64,000 nt of DNA from contig NZ_JAKCLJ010000002.1 of assembly GCF_021412565.1 (NCBI RefSeq), forward strand, positions 248,001-312,000. Direction: 5' to 3'. Below the pieces are notes generated by a model that saw nothing but the letters and a program-made list of their open reading frames with translations, did no database searches and was not told the origin of the DNA. Numbering within the stretch: the first letter of the stretch is position 1; the number at the start of each line of letters is the position of its first letter. The position numbers were made by a program, and so were the translations under genes. The DNA is from Shewanella sp. AS1 (GTDB lineage: Bacteria > Pseudomonadota > Gammaproteobacteria > Enterobacterales > Shewanellaceae). Positions 40,886 through 51,545 of this stretch are shown here, piece by piece.

Positions 40886-42190
40886 TTAACGTTCCCAGTA
40901 GGCCTCTTCCAGACTGTCTTCCCGCTCTGGCAAACCTCGGGATAAACGTGGACTGTGCTGAGCTAACACCTCATAAGCAACCCGGTTAGCGTACTTGCAG
41001 ATCTGCGAAAATGAGGAGTAACACAACCCATCACGCTTATGCTTGCTCGAACCTGGCACATTGGCCTTATGATAAGTATTGGAAGCCAGATCGTGCAATA
41101 ACGCAGCCAAGGCGCCATCTCCCGCCCCATTAGTGTTGCGAATAATATCCGGCCCTCCCATATAAGGGGCGATGTGGGCAAACACTTTAAGCGGCGTCTC
41201 ACAGGCCAGCTTTAATTTGGGTCTGGAAAACTCATAGCGATTAAACTCAGGGATGACACCAGGAAGCAAGGTATGAGTGGTTTCACGCTTTTCGCCATCT
41301 TCTGTGTAACCAGCCATGTACAAGCCTAAGGGACCTGCTGTGGTTAACACCAAATCGCACCATTCCAGCGCGGCGTTAGATGCACTCAATGGGTCACGAT
41401 ATCCAGTCAGCGCCTCGCCCTCATCCTCATTCATCGCCAGAATAGTGACATTCTCTTTGATGAAGTTAATCCACCACTCTGGGTCTTCCTCAATCAGAAA
41501 ACGTGTACCTAAGGTTAATACCACGGGGACGTCTGCCTCTTTGGCGTAGGCGATGGCCGTTAGCGCCGCCTCTGTGATCTGATCTTTGTCACTGGCCCGC
41601 ATCAGATAAGCAGTAAGCACCAATGCCGATGAGGTTTGCACTATCTCTTTATCAATAAATTCGGGAGTAAGCTTATCCATTGAGCCTTTGCTGATGGCAA
41701 AAGTGCGCTCACCGCAATCTGAGATCAAGGTAAAACAGCGGCCAATCGGACCATTAACCGGCTGCAAGTAATTGAGATCCACTTTCGATGAGGTGTTGCA
41801 CAGATAGCGATAGGCATAACTGCCCACTTCAATGTTGTTACTCATCACCCCAAACAGCACGGAGCGATCATCGGCTAAGATGGCATAATTGTGCACTGTG
41901 TTACCGATAGTGCCTCCGGCAAACTCATCGCTGATCAGGCTCAGGGCTTTAAGCTCGTTATAGAGCTGATGGGCCTTAGTATCATCGATTAAGGTAGAGT
42001 TGCCCTTAGGTAGCTGATAACGGCTGAGCAACTCATCGGCCACTTTGGCCTCGATATCGACTAAGGTTTGATCTATCCCGCAGATGTGGGTGGAGATATG
42101 CTGTGGCTGCTGAGTGAACTGAGCCAATAGTGGATCACGATTTGTAACAGGAAAATAATGCTTCGACTTGCGTTGACCGGGAAACTTCAT
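40886..42190 (-). CDS. gsk: Inosine/guanosine kinase
   Basis: PfkB-family nucleoside salvage kinase, 434 residues, the same length as E. coli Gsk. I chose the start MKFPGQRKSKHYF; an upstream frame to 42220 exists. The PfkB signature with the catalytic base is NTNGAGDGALAALLHD near residue 365. Its place near hemH, adk, htpG and recR matches the E. coli chromosomal neighbourhood. Confidence 0.96.
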   Translation of the reverse strand: MKFPGQRKSKHYFPVTNRDPLLAQFTQQPQHISTHICGIDQTLVDIEAKVADELLSRYQLPKGNSTLIDDTKAHQLYNELKALSLISDEFAGGTIGNTVHNYAILADDRSVLFGVMSNNIEVGSYAYRYLCNTSSKVDLNYLQPVNGPIGRCFTLISDCGERTFAISKGSMDKLTPEFIDKEIVQTSSALVLTAYLMRASDKDQITEAALTAIAYAKEADVPVVLTLGTRFLIEEDPEWWINFIKENVTILAMNEDEGEALTGYRDPLSASNAALEWCDLVLTTAGPLGLYMAGYTEDGEKRETTHTLLPGVIPEFNRYEFSRPKLKLACETPLKVFAHIAPYMGGPDIIRNTNGAGDGALAALLHDLASNTYHKANVPGSSKHKRDGLCYSSFSQICKYANRVAYEVLAQHSPRLSRGLPEREDSLEEAYWER

Positions 42191-42380
42191 ATCAAGCTCA
42201 CTCTTGTCGCATCCATGCAAATGGAAATTATCATTAAAAGGTAAGCTACCTCATTTAGCCTACCCTTTAATCGAGCACTTGGCAGTCACCCTGCTCTATA
42301 CCAAGTGCTGTAAAATGGCCGCAGATCCTACCATATAAAATAGCAGTGGCCAGTGATTTATGCCGATAAAGCGAGATTTA

Positions 42381-43397
42381 TCACTTAGGCTGTAACCAAG
42401 CGCCAGCCTGCTCGGCCACAATCTCGGCAAGTAGCTGAATATGGGCGGCATCGTCATTAAGGCAAGGGATAAAACGATAGCTTTCACCGCCAGCTTCAAT
42501 AAAGCTTTCTTTGCCGCCGATGGAGATCTCCTCTAATGTCTCTAAGCAATCCACCGCAAAGGCGGGACACATAATATCGACACTGCGAATGCCCTCTTCT
42601 GGCAGGACTTCAAGCATGGCATCGGTCGCCGGCGTTAGCCATTCCTCCTTACCAAACTTAGACTGAAAACACAGACGCCACTGGCTATCATTGAGCCCTA
42701 GTTCCTTGGCCAGTAACCTGGACGTCTCCTGACACTGCTGCTGATAAGGATCGCCCTCTGTCACATAACGCACAGGCACGCCATGATAAGACATTAACAG
42801 ACACTGGGCCTGACCGTGCTCATCCCAGTGACGACGCACCGACTCAGCCAAGGCTTTTATATAAGTTGGGTGCTGATAATAGGCTTTACTGAAACGGGTT
42901 TCAGGATAATCGCGTCGCTGCTTGTAAATCTCGGCAATGGCATCGAACACAGGCGCCACAGTCGAGCAGGAGTACTGCGGATAGAGCGGCAGCACTACGA
43001 CTTTATCGACGCCTTGATGAATTAGCTTATCAAGCCCAGCCTGCAGGGATGGATTGCCGTAGCTCATTCCCAGCTCCACCGGAATTTCACGTCCATGAAT
43101 TTTCGCTAACAACAAAGAGAGTGCCTCTCTTTGTCTCTCGCTTATCACCATAAGCGGCGAGCCATCTTGCCACCAGATGGATTGATATAGCTTAGCGACC
43201 GCTTTGGGCCGAGTATTTAAAATAATGCCGTTAAGGATAGGTTTCCAGATCAGCGGATTGAGATCCACGACGCGAGGATCACTTAAAAACTGCTTCAAAA
43301 ACTGTTTTACATCTGCAGGGGTGGGCGTGTCTGGTGTGCCTAAATTAACCAGCAAGACGCCCATTTTTGCAGGCGTTGAAGATGAGATTGAATTCAA
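42381..43397 (-). CDS. hemH: Ferrochelatase
   Basis: Inserts ferrous iron into protoporphyrin IX, last step of haem synthesis. 338 residues beginning with a TTG preceded by AGGA at about 7 nt. Signatures: VLLVNLGTPDTPTPADV, the catalytic-His region in SYHGVPVRYVTEGDPY and the acid cluster CPAFAVDCLETLEEI. Downstream on the same strand an open frame ends at 42296 (see rejected items). Confidence 0.96.
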   Translation of the reverse strand: MNSISSSTPAKMGVLLVNLGTPDTPTPADVKQFLKQFLSDPRVVDLNPLIWKPILNGIILNTRPKAVAKLYQSIWWQDGSPLMVISERQREALSLLLAKIHGREIPVELGMSYGNPSLQAGLDKLIHQGVDKVVVLPLYPQYSCSTVAPVFDAIAEIYKQRRDYPETRFSKAYYQHPTYIKALAESVRRHWDEHGQAQCLLMSYHGVPVRYVTEGDPYQQQCQETSRLLAKELGLNDSQWRLCFQSKFGKEEWLTPATDAMLEVLPEEGIRSVDIMCPAFAVDCLETLEEISIGGKESFIEAGGESYRFIPCLNDDAAHIQLLAEIVAEQAGAWLQPK

Positions 43398-43454
43398 ACG
43401 ATTTTCCTACCCGAAATGATAACCAATTTTATTCTAGGCTAGCATTGCGCCAGC

Positions 43455-43483
43455 CATAAAAAAAGCCCAACTCAGTGGGCTTT
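43455..43483 (-). terminator. Terminator downstream of adk
   Basis: AAAGCCCA (43462-43469) and TGGGCTTT (43476-43483) form an 8-bp stem. The minus-strand transcript continues with TTTTTTTATGG. It lies about 115 nt after the adk stop, beyond the 16-bp repeats. Confidence 0.8.
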
Positions 43484-43521
43484 AATCAATTATGAGAAGC
43501 GGCTCATGCCAGTTCTCAGCT

Positions 43522-43577
43522 ATTCAATCTAAGTGCTCTTAAATATAAGTGCGCTTGAATATAAGTGGGCTTAAACC
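43522..43577. repeat. Short 16-bp tandem repeat between adk and hemH
   Basis: CTTAAATATAAGTGCG (43538) and CTTGAATATAAGTGGG (43554) are adjacent 16-bp units differing at two positions. A diverged unit precedes (AATCTAAGTGCT) and a partial one follows (CTTAAACC). The repeats lie in the 3' untranslated region of adk. Confidence 0.7.
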
Positions 43578-43596
43578 TAAACGTAAGAAACCTAAG

Positions 43597-44253
<657 letters not shown>

Positions 44254-44426
44254 TTATTTCGCATAATTATATTTTTCATTGGGCGGCGATCTTCGCACAA
44301 ATGGCCGCCATTTTGAAGTAGCTGAGCCTGAGTTTGCATTCGACTTTAGGCTGATAGTCAGCGATTAACTGTTTTTCACGGCATTTTCAGTCAAATTCAC
44401 TGAAATTAAGCCGTGAAGCCGCAGTA

Positions 44427-45266
44427 TCAATAGAGTAAAGAGTAGAGCTTACGTCGAAATTGATTGGCCGTGACATTCCCTTGGCCCATGGCGGTTAAGA
44501 TTTCCATGAAAAGCAGCTTGATCTGACCATCCTGTGCGTTGATATCATTACTGAGTACAGCAAACAACTTCTCAAGTGCCTCCTCATCACGTTTGGCGCC
44601 ATGCAATGCCTTACATAAAGAGAGCAGCAAGGCTAAATCGCCGGGCGATGCATCGACACTCTCCTGAAGCTTTCGGATCTCCGGCGTATCGGCCGCATCT
44701 AAGGCCAAGGACAATTTGGCTTTCAGGCTCTGATAGTAGCTGTCTTGATCGGCCAGCCCTATCCCATCGAGCAGAACTTTTGCCTGCGCTACCTGCCCTA
44801 GCATCAAGAGTGCATCGGCATACACAAGGGCGACTTCAGCATGAGGCTGTTCCTGATAGGCGGCTTTCAGCAGAGGTAAGGCATTAACAGCATCATCCTG
44901 TGCCAACAAGGTTTTCGCCTGATTGAGATCCAGCTGCCACTGTGCTGGGAGATGTTTGGCCAACATGGCCTCTATCTGATCCACAGGTAAGGGGCCAGCA
45001 AAGCCATCAATCGGCTTACCCTCTGTCAGTAACAGTGTGGTTGGCAGACTCTGGATCTGAAAATATTGGGCGATTTCAATCTCTGCATCGCAATTGACTT
45101 TCGCCAGGATAAAACGGCCCGACTGAGCAAGCTGCTCCAGGCTCTGGCCTAAGGCCATGCTGTCTGGGCTCTGCTGACTCCAGAAGGTTAAGATCACCAG
45201 TTGCTGCATCGACGCATCGACCACCTGCTGGATATTCTCTTTAGTTAAATCCAATACGCTGTCCAT
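44427..45266 (-). CDS. cnoX: CnoX/YbbN-type thioredoxin-TPR co-chaperone
   Basis: 279 residues: N-terminal thioredoxin fold (1 to about 108) followed by tetratricopeptide-like helical repeats (about 115-279). The place of the CxxC motif is WSQQS (29-33), with no cysteine at all, whereas E. coli CnoX retains one. It is therefore redox-inactive at that site. CnoX family proteins hold unfolded clients and pass them to chaperones; its position beside htpG fits a proteostasis role. Confidence 0.9.
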   Translation of the reverse strand: MDSVLDLTKENIQQVVDASMQQLVILTFWSQQSPDSMALGQSLEQLAQSGRFILAKVNCDAEIEIAQYFQIQSLPTTLLLTEGKPIDGFAGPLPVDQIEAMLAKHLPAQWQLDLNQAKTLLAQDDAVNALPLLKAAYQEQPHAEVALVYADALLMLGQVAQAKVLLDGIGLADQDSYYQSLKAKLSLALDAADTPEIRKLQESVDASPGDLALLLSLCKALHGAKRDEEALEKLFAVLSNDINAQDGQIKLLFMEILTAMGQGNVTANQFRRKLYSLLY

Positions 45267-45337
45267 ATCATTCCTTAGAGGCTTATCTCTTACCTTAGGG
45301 GCTATCTCTTAGCATCTTTAGTCTGTGTGACTCAATG

Positions 45338-45366
45338 AATAAGAGGCAGCTAGGCTGCCTCTTATT
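45338..45366 (-). terminator. Strong hairpin after htpG
   Basis: AATAAGAGGCAGC and GCTGCCTCTTATT form a perfect 13-bp stem with a 3-nt loop, 11 nt after the htpG stop. Its own A/U flanks help, but no long U tract follows. Confidence 0.8.
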
Positions 45367-45376
45367 CGATGCTATC

Positions 45377-47296
45377 TTATTTGACACTCGCAAGCAGCAT
45401 CTTGTTCATCAGCTTAATGAAGGCCGAAGGATCGGCTAAACTGCCCTTCTCAGAAAGCTGAGCCTGTTGTAAGAGTAGCTCAGCCCATTGGCTAAAGGCT
45501 TCCTCATCCTGCTCGGCATCTAAGCGAGACACTAAGGGATGCGCTGGGTTGAGCTCAAATACCGGCTTGCTTTCAGGAACAAATTGCCCCGCCGCCTGCA
45601 TCAGTTTGATCATCTGTGATGACATCTCACCTTCACCGGCAACCACACAGGCTGGAGTATCGGTCAGACGCGTCGTCACTTTCACCTCGGAAACCTTGTC
45701 ACCCAGAGCCTCTTTAACCCGCTTTACCAGGCCTTCAGACTCGCTCTGCAGCTTCTCTTGTTCCTCTTTTTCAGCCGCATCTTCCAGATCCCCAAGTTCG
45801 AGATCGCCGCGAGTGACCGAGTGTAACTGCTTGCCATCAAACTCAGTTAAGTGGTTGATTAACCACTCATCAATACGCTCAGACATGAGTAAGACTTCGA
45901 TGCCCTTCTTACGCAGTACCTCAAGGTGAGGACTGTTAACCGCCGCCTCATGGCTGTCAGCCACAATATAGTAGATCTTGTTCTGGCCCTCTTTCATGCG
46001 CTCAACATAGTCACTTAAAGACACAGTGTGCGCCGCCTCATTAGTATGGGTAGAGGCAAAACGCAGCAGCGCGGCAATCTTCTCTTTGTTGGCGAAATCT
46101 TCGGCAGGGCCCTCTTTCAATACCTGGCCAAATTCGGCCCAGAAAGTCTGGTATTTCTCTGGCTCGTTCTTTGCCAGCTTCTCCAGCATGCTAAGTACAC
46201 GCTTGGTGACGGCGGTACGCAGCGCCGTAGTAACCTTGTTATCTTGCAAAATCTCACGAGAGACGTTGAGCGGCAGATCGTTAGAATCGATTAAGCCCTG
46301 CACGAAACGCAGGTAGCTGGGCATAAACTGCTCGGCATCGTCCATCACAAATACACGCTGAACGAAGAGTTTCAGGCCATGTTTACGGTCTCGGTTCCAT
46401 AGATCCCAAGGCGCTTTCGAAGGGATGTAAAGCAAGCTGGTGTATTCCTGCTTACCTTCGACGCGATTGTGGCTCCACAGCAGCGGATCGGCAAAATCAT
46501 GGGAGATATGCTTGTAGAACTCCTGATACTCCTCGTCGGTCACATCGCTCTTGTTACGGGTCCACAGGGCCGTAGCCTTGTTCATCGCTTGCCATTTACC
46601 CTCAGTGGCAGGGATGGCTTCTCCGCCCTCTTCTGTGGCTTCTTTGGCGGGCGTACCCTCTTGCCACATCTCAACAGGCACAGAGATATGATCAGAATAT
46701 TTGGTGATGATTGAGCGCAGACGGTAATCGCTGGCAAACTCTTTCTCATCTTCGCGCAGATGCAAGATGATCTCGGTACCGCGAGATGCTTTAACTATGT
46801 TCTCAACGGTAAACTCACCTTCCCCCGTTGACTCCCACTGCACAGCCTCATCGGCAGCATGCCCGGCAGCGCGGGTACGAACTGTGACTTTATCGGCAAC
46901 GATAAAGGCCGAATAGAACCCCACACCAAACTGACCAATGAGCTTTGAGTCTTTCGATTCATCACCAGAGAGGTTCTTGAAGAACTCAGCCGTGCCCGAC
47001 TTGGCTATGGTGCCTAAGTGTTCAATCACACCATCACGGGTCATACCTATGCCATTGTCTTCTATGGTGACTGTGCCTTTCTCGCTGTCGGCGCTGACAC
47101 GCACACGTAGCTCGCCGTCGCCTTCATATAACTCATCTTTGGTTAAGGCTTCATAGCGAAGTTTATCGGCGGCATCGGCAGCGTTGGAGACCAATTCACG
47201 CAAGAAAATCTCTTTGTTGGAGTACAAAGAGTGGATCATCAAATTAAGCAGTTGTTTGACTTCTGTTTGAAAGCCATGGGTTTCTTGTTGTGACAT
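45377..47296 (-). CDS. htpG: Chaperone HtpG (bacterial Hsp90)
   Basis: 639 residues. N-terminal ATPase domain with [17 protein letters not shown] and [17 protein letters not shown]; middle domain with [12 protein letters not shown]-terminal dimerisation domain. It is slightly longer than E. coli HtpG because of an extra segment around residues 220-235. It has its own heat-shock promoter at 47342-47369. Confidence 0.98.
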   Translation of the reverse strand: MSQQETHGFQTEVKQLLNLMIHSLYSNKEIFLRELVSNAADAADKLRYEALTKDELYEGDGELRVRVSADSEKGTVTIEDNGIGMTRDGVIEHLGTIAKSGTAEFFKNLSGDESKDSKLIGQFGVGFYSAFIVADKVTVRTRAAGHAADEAVQWESTGEGEFTVENIVKASRGTEIILHLREDEKEFASDYRLRSIITKYSDHISVPVEMWQEGTPAKEATEEGGEAIPATEGKWQAMNKATALWTRNKSDVTDEEYQEFYKHISHDFADPLLWSHNRVEGKQEYTSLLYIPSKAPWDLWNRDRKHGLKLFVQRVFVMDDAEQFMPSYLRFVQGLIDSNDLPLNVSREILQDNKVTTALRTAVTKRVLSMLEKLAKNEPEKYQTFWAEFGQVLKEGPAEDFANKEKIAALLRFASTHTNEAAHTVSLSDYVERMKEGQNKIYYIVADSHEAAVNSPHLEVLRKKGIEVLLMSERIDEWLINHLTEFDGKQLHSVTRGDLELGDLEDAAEKEEQEKLQSESEGLVKRVKEALGDKVSEVKVTTRLTDTPACVVAGEGEMSSQMIKLMQAAGQFVPESKPVFELNPAHPLVSRLDAEQDEEAFSQWAELLLQQAQLSEKGSLADPSAFIKLMNKMLLASVK

Positions 47297-47341
47297 CGAT
47301 TATTCCTTCTTAAATTCACAAACGACACTCTATGGCTAAAG

Positions 47342-47369
47342 AGATGGGGCTGGAATTTCACTTTTCAAG
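47342..47369 (-). promoter_or_regulatory. Sigma-32 heat-shock promoter of htpG
   Basis: Read on the minus strand: CTTGAAA (-35), 13-nt spacer, CCCCATCT (-10). This is an essentially perfect match to the RpoH consensus (CTTGAA, 13-14 nt, CCCCAT). The predicted start site is about 40 nt before the htpG ATG, with AGGA at the RBS. Confidence 0.9.
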
Positions 47370-47395
47370 CCAGATTTTTATCTTAAGTTTTATTT

Positions 47396-47432
47396 GCTCA
47401 AAAAAAATCCAACTCTGTTGGAGTTGGATTTT
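47396..47432 (-). terminator. Terminator of the dnaX-ybaB-recR operon
   Basis: AAAATCCAACTC and GAGTTGGATTTT form a 12-bp perfect stem. The minus-strand transcript continues with TTTT. Confidence 0.9.
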
Positions 47433-47465
47433 ATCTCTAAGGTTTTCACCACTAAAAGCTATGGT

Positions 47466-48065
47466 TTACAAAGGCAAGCGCCCATTGAACGACAGGGCCA
47501 AGGTGGTGCTGTCCACATATTCAAGCTCACCGCCGACGGGCACACCATGGGCGATACGGCTGACCTTCACCTGATACTGCCGGGCAAGATCGGCAATATA
47601 GTGAGCCGTGGCATCTCCCTCCACCGTCGGATTCGTAGCAAGGATCAGCTCGCTCACGTCACCCGATGCCAGATGCTGCTCTAGCAGACTCAGGCCAAGC
47701 TCGTCGGGTCCCACACCGTCTAACGGCGACAGGTGACCTAAGAGCACAAAATAACGACCGGAAAAATAGCCTCCCGCCTCGATAGCTAATACATCGGCCG
47801 GGGTTTCTACCACACAGATCAGATCCGACTGTCCGCGGCGACTGCTGGCGCAGATTGGACACAGGGTCTCTTCGGTGAAAGTGCGGCATGCACTGCAGTG
47901 ACCAACATCACTCATGGCGCTGGCAAGGGATTGAGAGAGCTTCTGCCCCGCCTTGCGATCCCGCTCCAAAAGCTGAAATGCCATGCGCTGCGCCGACTTG
48001 GGGCCCACACCGGGCAAGCAACGCAGCGACTGTATTAACTCATCAACGAGAGGGCTGAACTTCAT
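47466..48065 (-). CDS. recR: Recombination mediator RecR
   Basis: 199 residues, normal length. HhH motif [14 protein letters not shown], zinc finger [22 protein letters not shown] domain ([12 protein letters not shown]) and C-terminal Walker-B-like part. Works with RecF and RecO to load RecA on gapped DNA. It follows ybaB by 2 nt. Confidence 0.97.
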   Translation of the reverse strand: MKFSPLVDELIQSLRCLPGVGPKSAQRMAFQLLERDRKAGQKLSQSLASAMSDVGHCSACRTFTEETLCPICASSRRGQSDLICVVETPADVLAIEAGGYFSGRYFVLLGHLSPLDGVGPDELGLSLLEQHLASGDVSELILATNPTVEGDATAHYIADLARQYQVKVSRIAHGVPVGGELEYVDSTTLALSFNGRLPL

Positions 48066-48067
48066 GA

Positions 48068-48397
48068 TTAGAATGGCATCTTCATGCCAGGTGGCAGTTG
48101 CATGCCGCCTGTGACTTCCGCCATCTTCTCTTTTTGGCTCTGCTCAACACGACGCGCAGCATCGTTACAGGCCGCGGCAATCAGATCTTCAAGCATCTCT
48201 TTATCATCTTCTAGCAGGCTTGGGTCGATCTCAACCTTACGCACGCTGTGAGAACCTGTCATAGTGACTTTTACAAGACCCGCACCGGCTTCACCGGTCA
48301 CTTCCATACGTGCGATCTCTTCCTGCACTTTGGCCATCTTGTCTTGCATCATCTGGGCTTGTTTCATTAGGTTGCCCATACCGCCTTTTCCAAACAT
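48068..48397 (-). CDS. ybaB: YbaB/EbfC nucleoid-associated protein
   Basis: 109-residue DNA-binding protein. N-terminal [18 protein letters not shown] and central [19 protein letters not shown] are conserved family features. The dnaX-ybaB-recR order is universal in this group. Confidence 0.96.
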   Translation of the reverse strand: MFGKGGMGNLMKQAQMMQDKMAKVQEEIARMEVTGEAGAGLVKVTMTGSHSVRKVEIDPSLLEDDKEMLEDLIAAACNDAARRVEQSQKEKMAEVTGGMQLPPGMKMPF

Positions 48398-48503
48398 ATT
48401 GCGTTCTCTTCGATATTAAAAAACTGGCTAATCTTACTGAATTAGCGCCAATAAGCAATCAATGCTGATCACCAAATAAAAACTTAAGCTGTAACGCCTT
48501 TCA

Positions 48504-51242
48504 TTAATGTGATTCGGCCAGCTCAAGAAAGTTCGACTTATCGATAAGCTCGATAGCCTGACCTCGCTGACCTAAACGCTCGGGAGCATAGCTTAAACTA
48601 TCGGGCACCATCTGAGCCCCCATGGCCTGAGAGAGCCAGCGAATATGCTCATCACTGACGAGCTCCTGCTCAGCTAGGGCTAACAGCTCGCCATGGAAAC
48701 GCTTGCGGATCTCAAGCGGCGTTTCCCGCCCCTTGACCACACCAACGCTAAAGCTCACCTGACAAGGCTCACCCAAAGCCGTGGATAACGCCTCTTCAAG
48801 CTGCGCGACAGCCGCCGCGGCTTCAAGATGCTTTTGATCCGGCTTTAATACTAAGGGCAGCGGCTCGCTAAACTGCTGGCACACAGAGTTCACTGCAAGC
48901 TGTCTTACCCGCCCGCCAATCTCCAATGCCGCCATCAGGCGATACCATTTAAGATCTGTGCTATCGCCGGTAATGGACTCGCTCACACTTAGTTGAGTAG
49001 AGTGCTGACTCAGCACCTGATCTGGCAAGGACTTTTGTGGCTTAAGCTGCTCTTGAGAAACAGGCTGCTCTTGAGAAACAGCCGGCTCTTGAGATACAAG
49101 CTGGGTTTGAGAAATAGCCTGCTCTTGAGCCGCCTTGTCTGTTGTATCTTTAGCCTTAAGCTCGCTGTGTTGCTCATGAGTCACGTCATTTTCAGGCGTC
49201 ACATCCTTTAATGAACTGACCTCGACAGCCGCATTGGGTTTATCTTCCCAGGGCGGCCTGTCGTCCAGATCATCTTTGGATTTGTCCTCTATCGCTTTGT
49301 CATCTGAGGCTTTATCGCTCTGTGTGGTTCCCGCATCGGTCTGCCTCTTAGGCGGCACGTAGGCCTTAACCTGCACTTCAGACTTTTTTGCGTCACTCTC
49401 CTTAGATGGTTTGACATCCAGCTCGCTAAGTAAGGAGTCTCTTGCCGCAAGCACAGCATCGAGCAGATCATCGCTGCAGGGCGCCACAGATGCTGCTTCT
49501 TTTACTTGAGATGCTGCTGTTTGAGAGACTGCTTGAGAGGCTTCTCTTGCAGCAACATCAGTCTGACTTGGCTGACTTGGCTGACTTGGCTGACTAGCAA
49601 GGTAGGCCTCATAATCCAGGGCATCTTGCCCATTAGCCGCTAACTCATCGCCATAGTCTGGTGTCATCTCATCGTAAGCGTCGAACAGTGATGGGCTTGA
49701 CGCATTACTCGCCTTGCTTTGACCCGAATCGCTCACATTCGTCTCGTTAGCATGAGTCTCACTAACATGAGTCTCGCTAGTAGACGTATCATCTTTGCTC
49801 AGCTGTGTCTGACTGGCAGCCTGACTTAAGATCAGTGCCTGCTCAGACAGTAAACTGGCATCATCACAATCCACATCCTTCTCGCTATGCTGCGCTTTGG
49901 CACTGCTAGCTTCTGCTGTACTGCCAGTCTCTTGTCTATTTTCTGCCTCTGGCCCAGTTTCTGAGTCTTGTTCATTCTCAGCTTGGCTTTCACCCACTGT
50001 TTGCTTCACAGTAGCGGGGGCAGCTGACTTGACTGGCGCGGCTGATTTTGCGGGCATCACTGGCAAGGTCAGTTTTTCAGGAGCATGACCCGACGCCGAT
50101 ACAGTGGTGTCCTGAGGCGCAGTTTGCTTACCTGGCTCACTCTGCCACTTTTTTGCCGGCGATTCGGGCACAAAAGCCACGGCACGCAGCATGGCCATCT
50201 CCAGCCCAGATTTAGGATCCGGCGCATGGGGGAGATCCTTACGGCCAGTCAATAAGAGCTGATAATAAAGCTGAACCTGCTCGGGTGGGAGCTGGGCGGC
50301 AAAGGCAGCTATCTGCTGGGCATACTTGGAAAGCTGCGCCGCGGCGGGAGCAAATTGGGTTAAGGTGATCTGATGCAGCAGCTCCAGCAGGCTGCGGAGC
50401 ACCTCTACAGGCTCTGCGCCGTATGACAGCACTTCATCTATGACTTGCATCAACTTGGCAATATCGCCATCACACAAGGCTTTGAGTAGAACGATGACAT
50501 AATGCTCATCTATCGTGCCGAGCATGGTCTGAACCTGAGAAAGCTGTACCTGCCCGGCGCCAAACGCGATGGCCTGATCCGTTAAGCTCAGCGCATCACG
50601 CATACTGCCATTGGCCGCTTTGGCGAGCAGTGTTAGCGCGCCCTCGTCGAAATGGATCTGTTCCTGCTTGAGGATATGGCTCAGCTGCACACTGATCTCA
50701 TCTAAGGTGAGACTCTTAAGATTAAACTGCAGACAGCGAGATAAAACCGTGACTGGCAAACGTTGGGGATCTGTGGTCGCCAGCAGAAACTTCACATGTT
50801 CAGGCGGCTCTTCCAATGTCTTGAGTAAGGCATTAAAGCTGCTGCGCGATAACATGTGCACTTCGTCAATCAAGTAGACTTTATAGCGGCCACGGGATGG
50901 ACGGTACTGGACGTTATCCAACAATTCGCGGGTATCATCCACCTTGGTGCGCGAGGCGGCGTCCACTTCGATCAGATCGACAAATCGCCCCTGGGCAATT
51001 TCAACACAGCTAGCACACTGGCCACAGGGCTGGGCTGTGACGCCTTGTTCGCAATTAAGCCCCTTGGCAAACAGTCGCGCCAAGCTGGTCTTACCCACTC
51101 CTCGAGTGCCCGAAAAGAGATAAGCATGATGTAATCGATTCTGCATGAGCGCATTGGTTAAGGCATGCAATACATGAGATTGCCCGACCATTTGCTCAAA
51201 TTTGGCAGGGCGCCATTTTCTGGCTAACACCTGATATGACAT
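48504..51242 (-). CDS. dnaX: DNA polymerase III subunits tau and gamma
   Basis: Clamp-loader ATPase. I chose MSYQVLARKWRP as start (912 residues). Walker A GTRGVGKTSLARL, zinc module C-x8-C-x2-C-x2-C around residues 64-79, Walker B LIDEVHML, sensor-1 LATTDPQRLPVTVLSRC. Domains I-III end near residue 360. Then comes a long acidic, Ser/Gln-rich linker (about 370-750) with small repeats (SQPSQPSQPSQ, SQEQPVSQEQ, SETHVSETHANET), and the tau C-terminal polymerase-binding domain. A slippery site at 50148-50154 should give a short gamma form. E. coli tau is 643 residues, so the linker is greatly expanded. Confidence 0.96.
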   Translation of the reverse strand: MSYQVLARKWRPAKFEQMVGQSHVLHALTNALMQNRLHHAYLFSGTRGVGKTSLARLFAKGLNCEQGVTAQPCGQCASCVEIAQGRFVDLIEVDAASRTKVDDTRELLDNVQYRPSRGRYKVYLIDEVHMLSRSSFNALLKTLEEPPEHVKFLLATTDPQRLPVTVLSRCLQFNLKSLTLDEISVQLSHILKQEQIHFDEGALTLLAKAANGSMRDALSLTDQAIAFGAGQVQLSQVQTMLGTIDEHYVIVLLKALCDGDIAKLMQVIDEVLSYGAEPVEVLRSLLELLHQITLTQFAPAAAQLSKYAQQIAAFAAQLPPEQVQLYYQLLLTGRKDLPHAPDPKSGLEMAMLRAVAFVPESPAKKWQSEPGKQTAPQDTTVSASGHAPEKLTLPVMPAKSAAPVKSAAPATVKQTVGESQAENEQDSETGPEAENRQETGSTAEASSAKAQHSEKDVDCDDASLLSEQALILSQAASQTQLSKDDTSTSETHVSETHANETNVSDSGQSKASNASSPSLFDAYDEMTPDYGDELAANGQDALDYEAYLASQPSQPSQPSQTDVAAREASQAVSQTAASQVKEAASVAPCSDDLLDAVLAARDSLLSELDVKPSKESDAKKSEVQVKAYVPPKRQTDAGTTQSDKASDDKAIEDKSKDDLDDRPPWEDKPNAAVEVSSLKDVTPENDVTHEQHSELKAKDTTDKAAQEQAISQTQLVSQEPAVSQEQPVSQEQLKPQKSLPDQVLSQHSTQLSVSESITGDSTDLKWYRLMAALEIGGRVRQLAVNSVCQQFSEPLPLVLKPDQKHLEAAAAVAQLEEALSTALGEPCQVSFSVGVVKGRETPLEIRKRFHGELLALAEQELVSDEHIRWLSQAMGAQMVPDSLSYAPERLGQRGQAIELIDKSNFLELAESH
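50137..50154 (-). other. Programmed -1 frameshift site in dnaX
   Basis: On the minus strand the frame reads GCA AAA AAG TGG, i.e. the heptamer A AAA AAG (50154-50148). A -1 slip gives AAA AAA GTG GCA GAG TGA, so gamma would end in KKVAE at about residue 368, right after domain III. The heptamer is the one used in E. coli dnaX. Confidence 0.8.
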
Positions 51243-51475
51243 GTCACTCCCCAAATTGTCATCACCCAAAACGGAAATTTCTTCCGACTAGCTGCCAACA
51301 ATAACATGCAAATGCCTCAGTCGCTAGCAAGCAAACACCTCCACCTGACGTTTTAAACAATCACCAAATCGCGATTAACACCAGCGCGTAGACTTGAGTT
51401 TAAAATGTGCAAGTGAGTTAAGAATCAATGAGCTAGGCTGTTTAAAATAATTTTGCAGGTAGAAAATTGCAGGCA

Positions 51476-51509
51476 GAAAAAATGCCACTCGTTTCTCACC
51501 AGTGGCATT
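51476..51509 (-). terminator. Terminator of apt
   Basis: AATGCCACT and AGTGGCATT (9-bp stem, 11-nt loop) followed on the minus strand by TTTTTTCTGCC. Confidence 0.88.
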
Positions 51510-51545
51510 TAATATTTAAACCAGATTAACGGCTGTGAGATGCGA

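Noticed and set aside
42296..42499. Frame on the minus strand overlapping the end of hemH (ending GSAAILQHLV)
   Set aside because: The part after the hemH stop could encode about 30 hydrophobic residues, but no start codon or RBS lies outside hemH. A coupled small membrane peptide cannot be excluded.
47332..47684. Plus-strand frames between htpG and recR
   Set aside because: They run through the htpG heat-shock promoter, the recR terminator and the recR coding region; shadows of real features.
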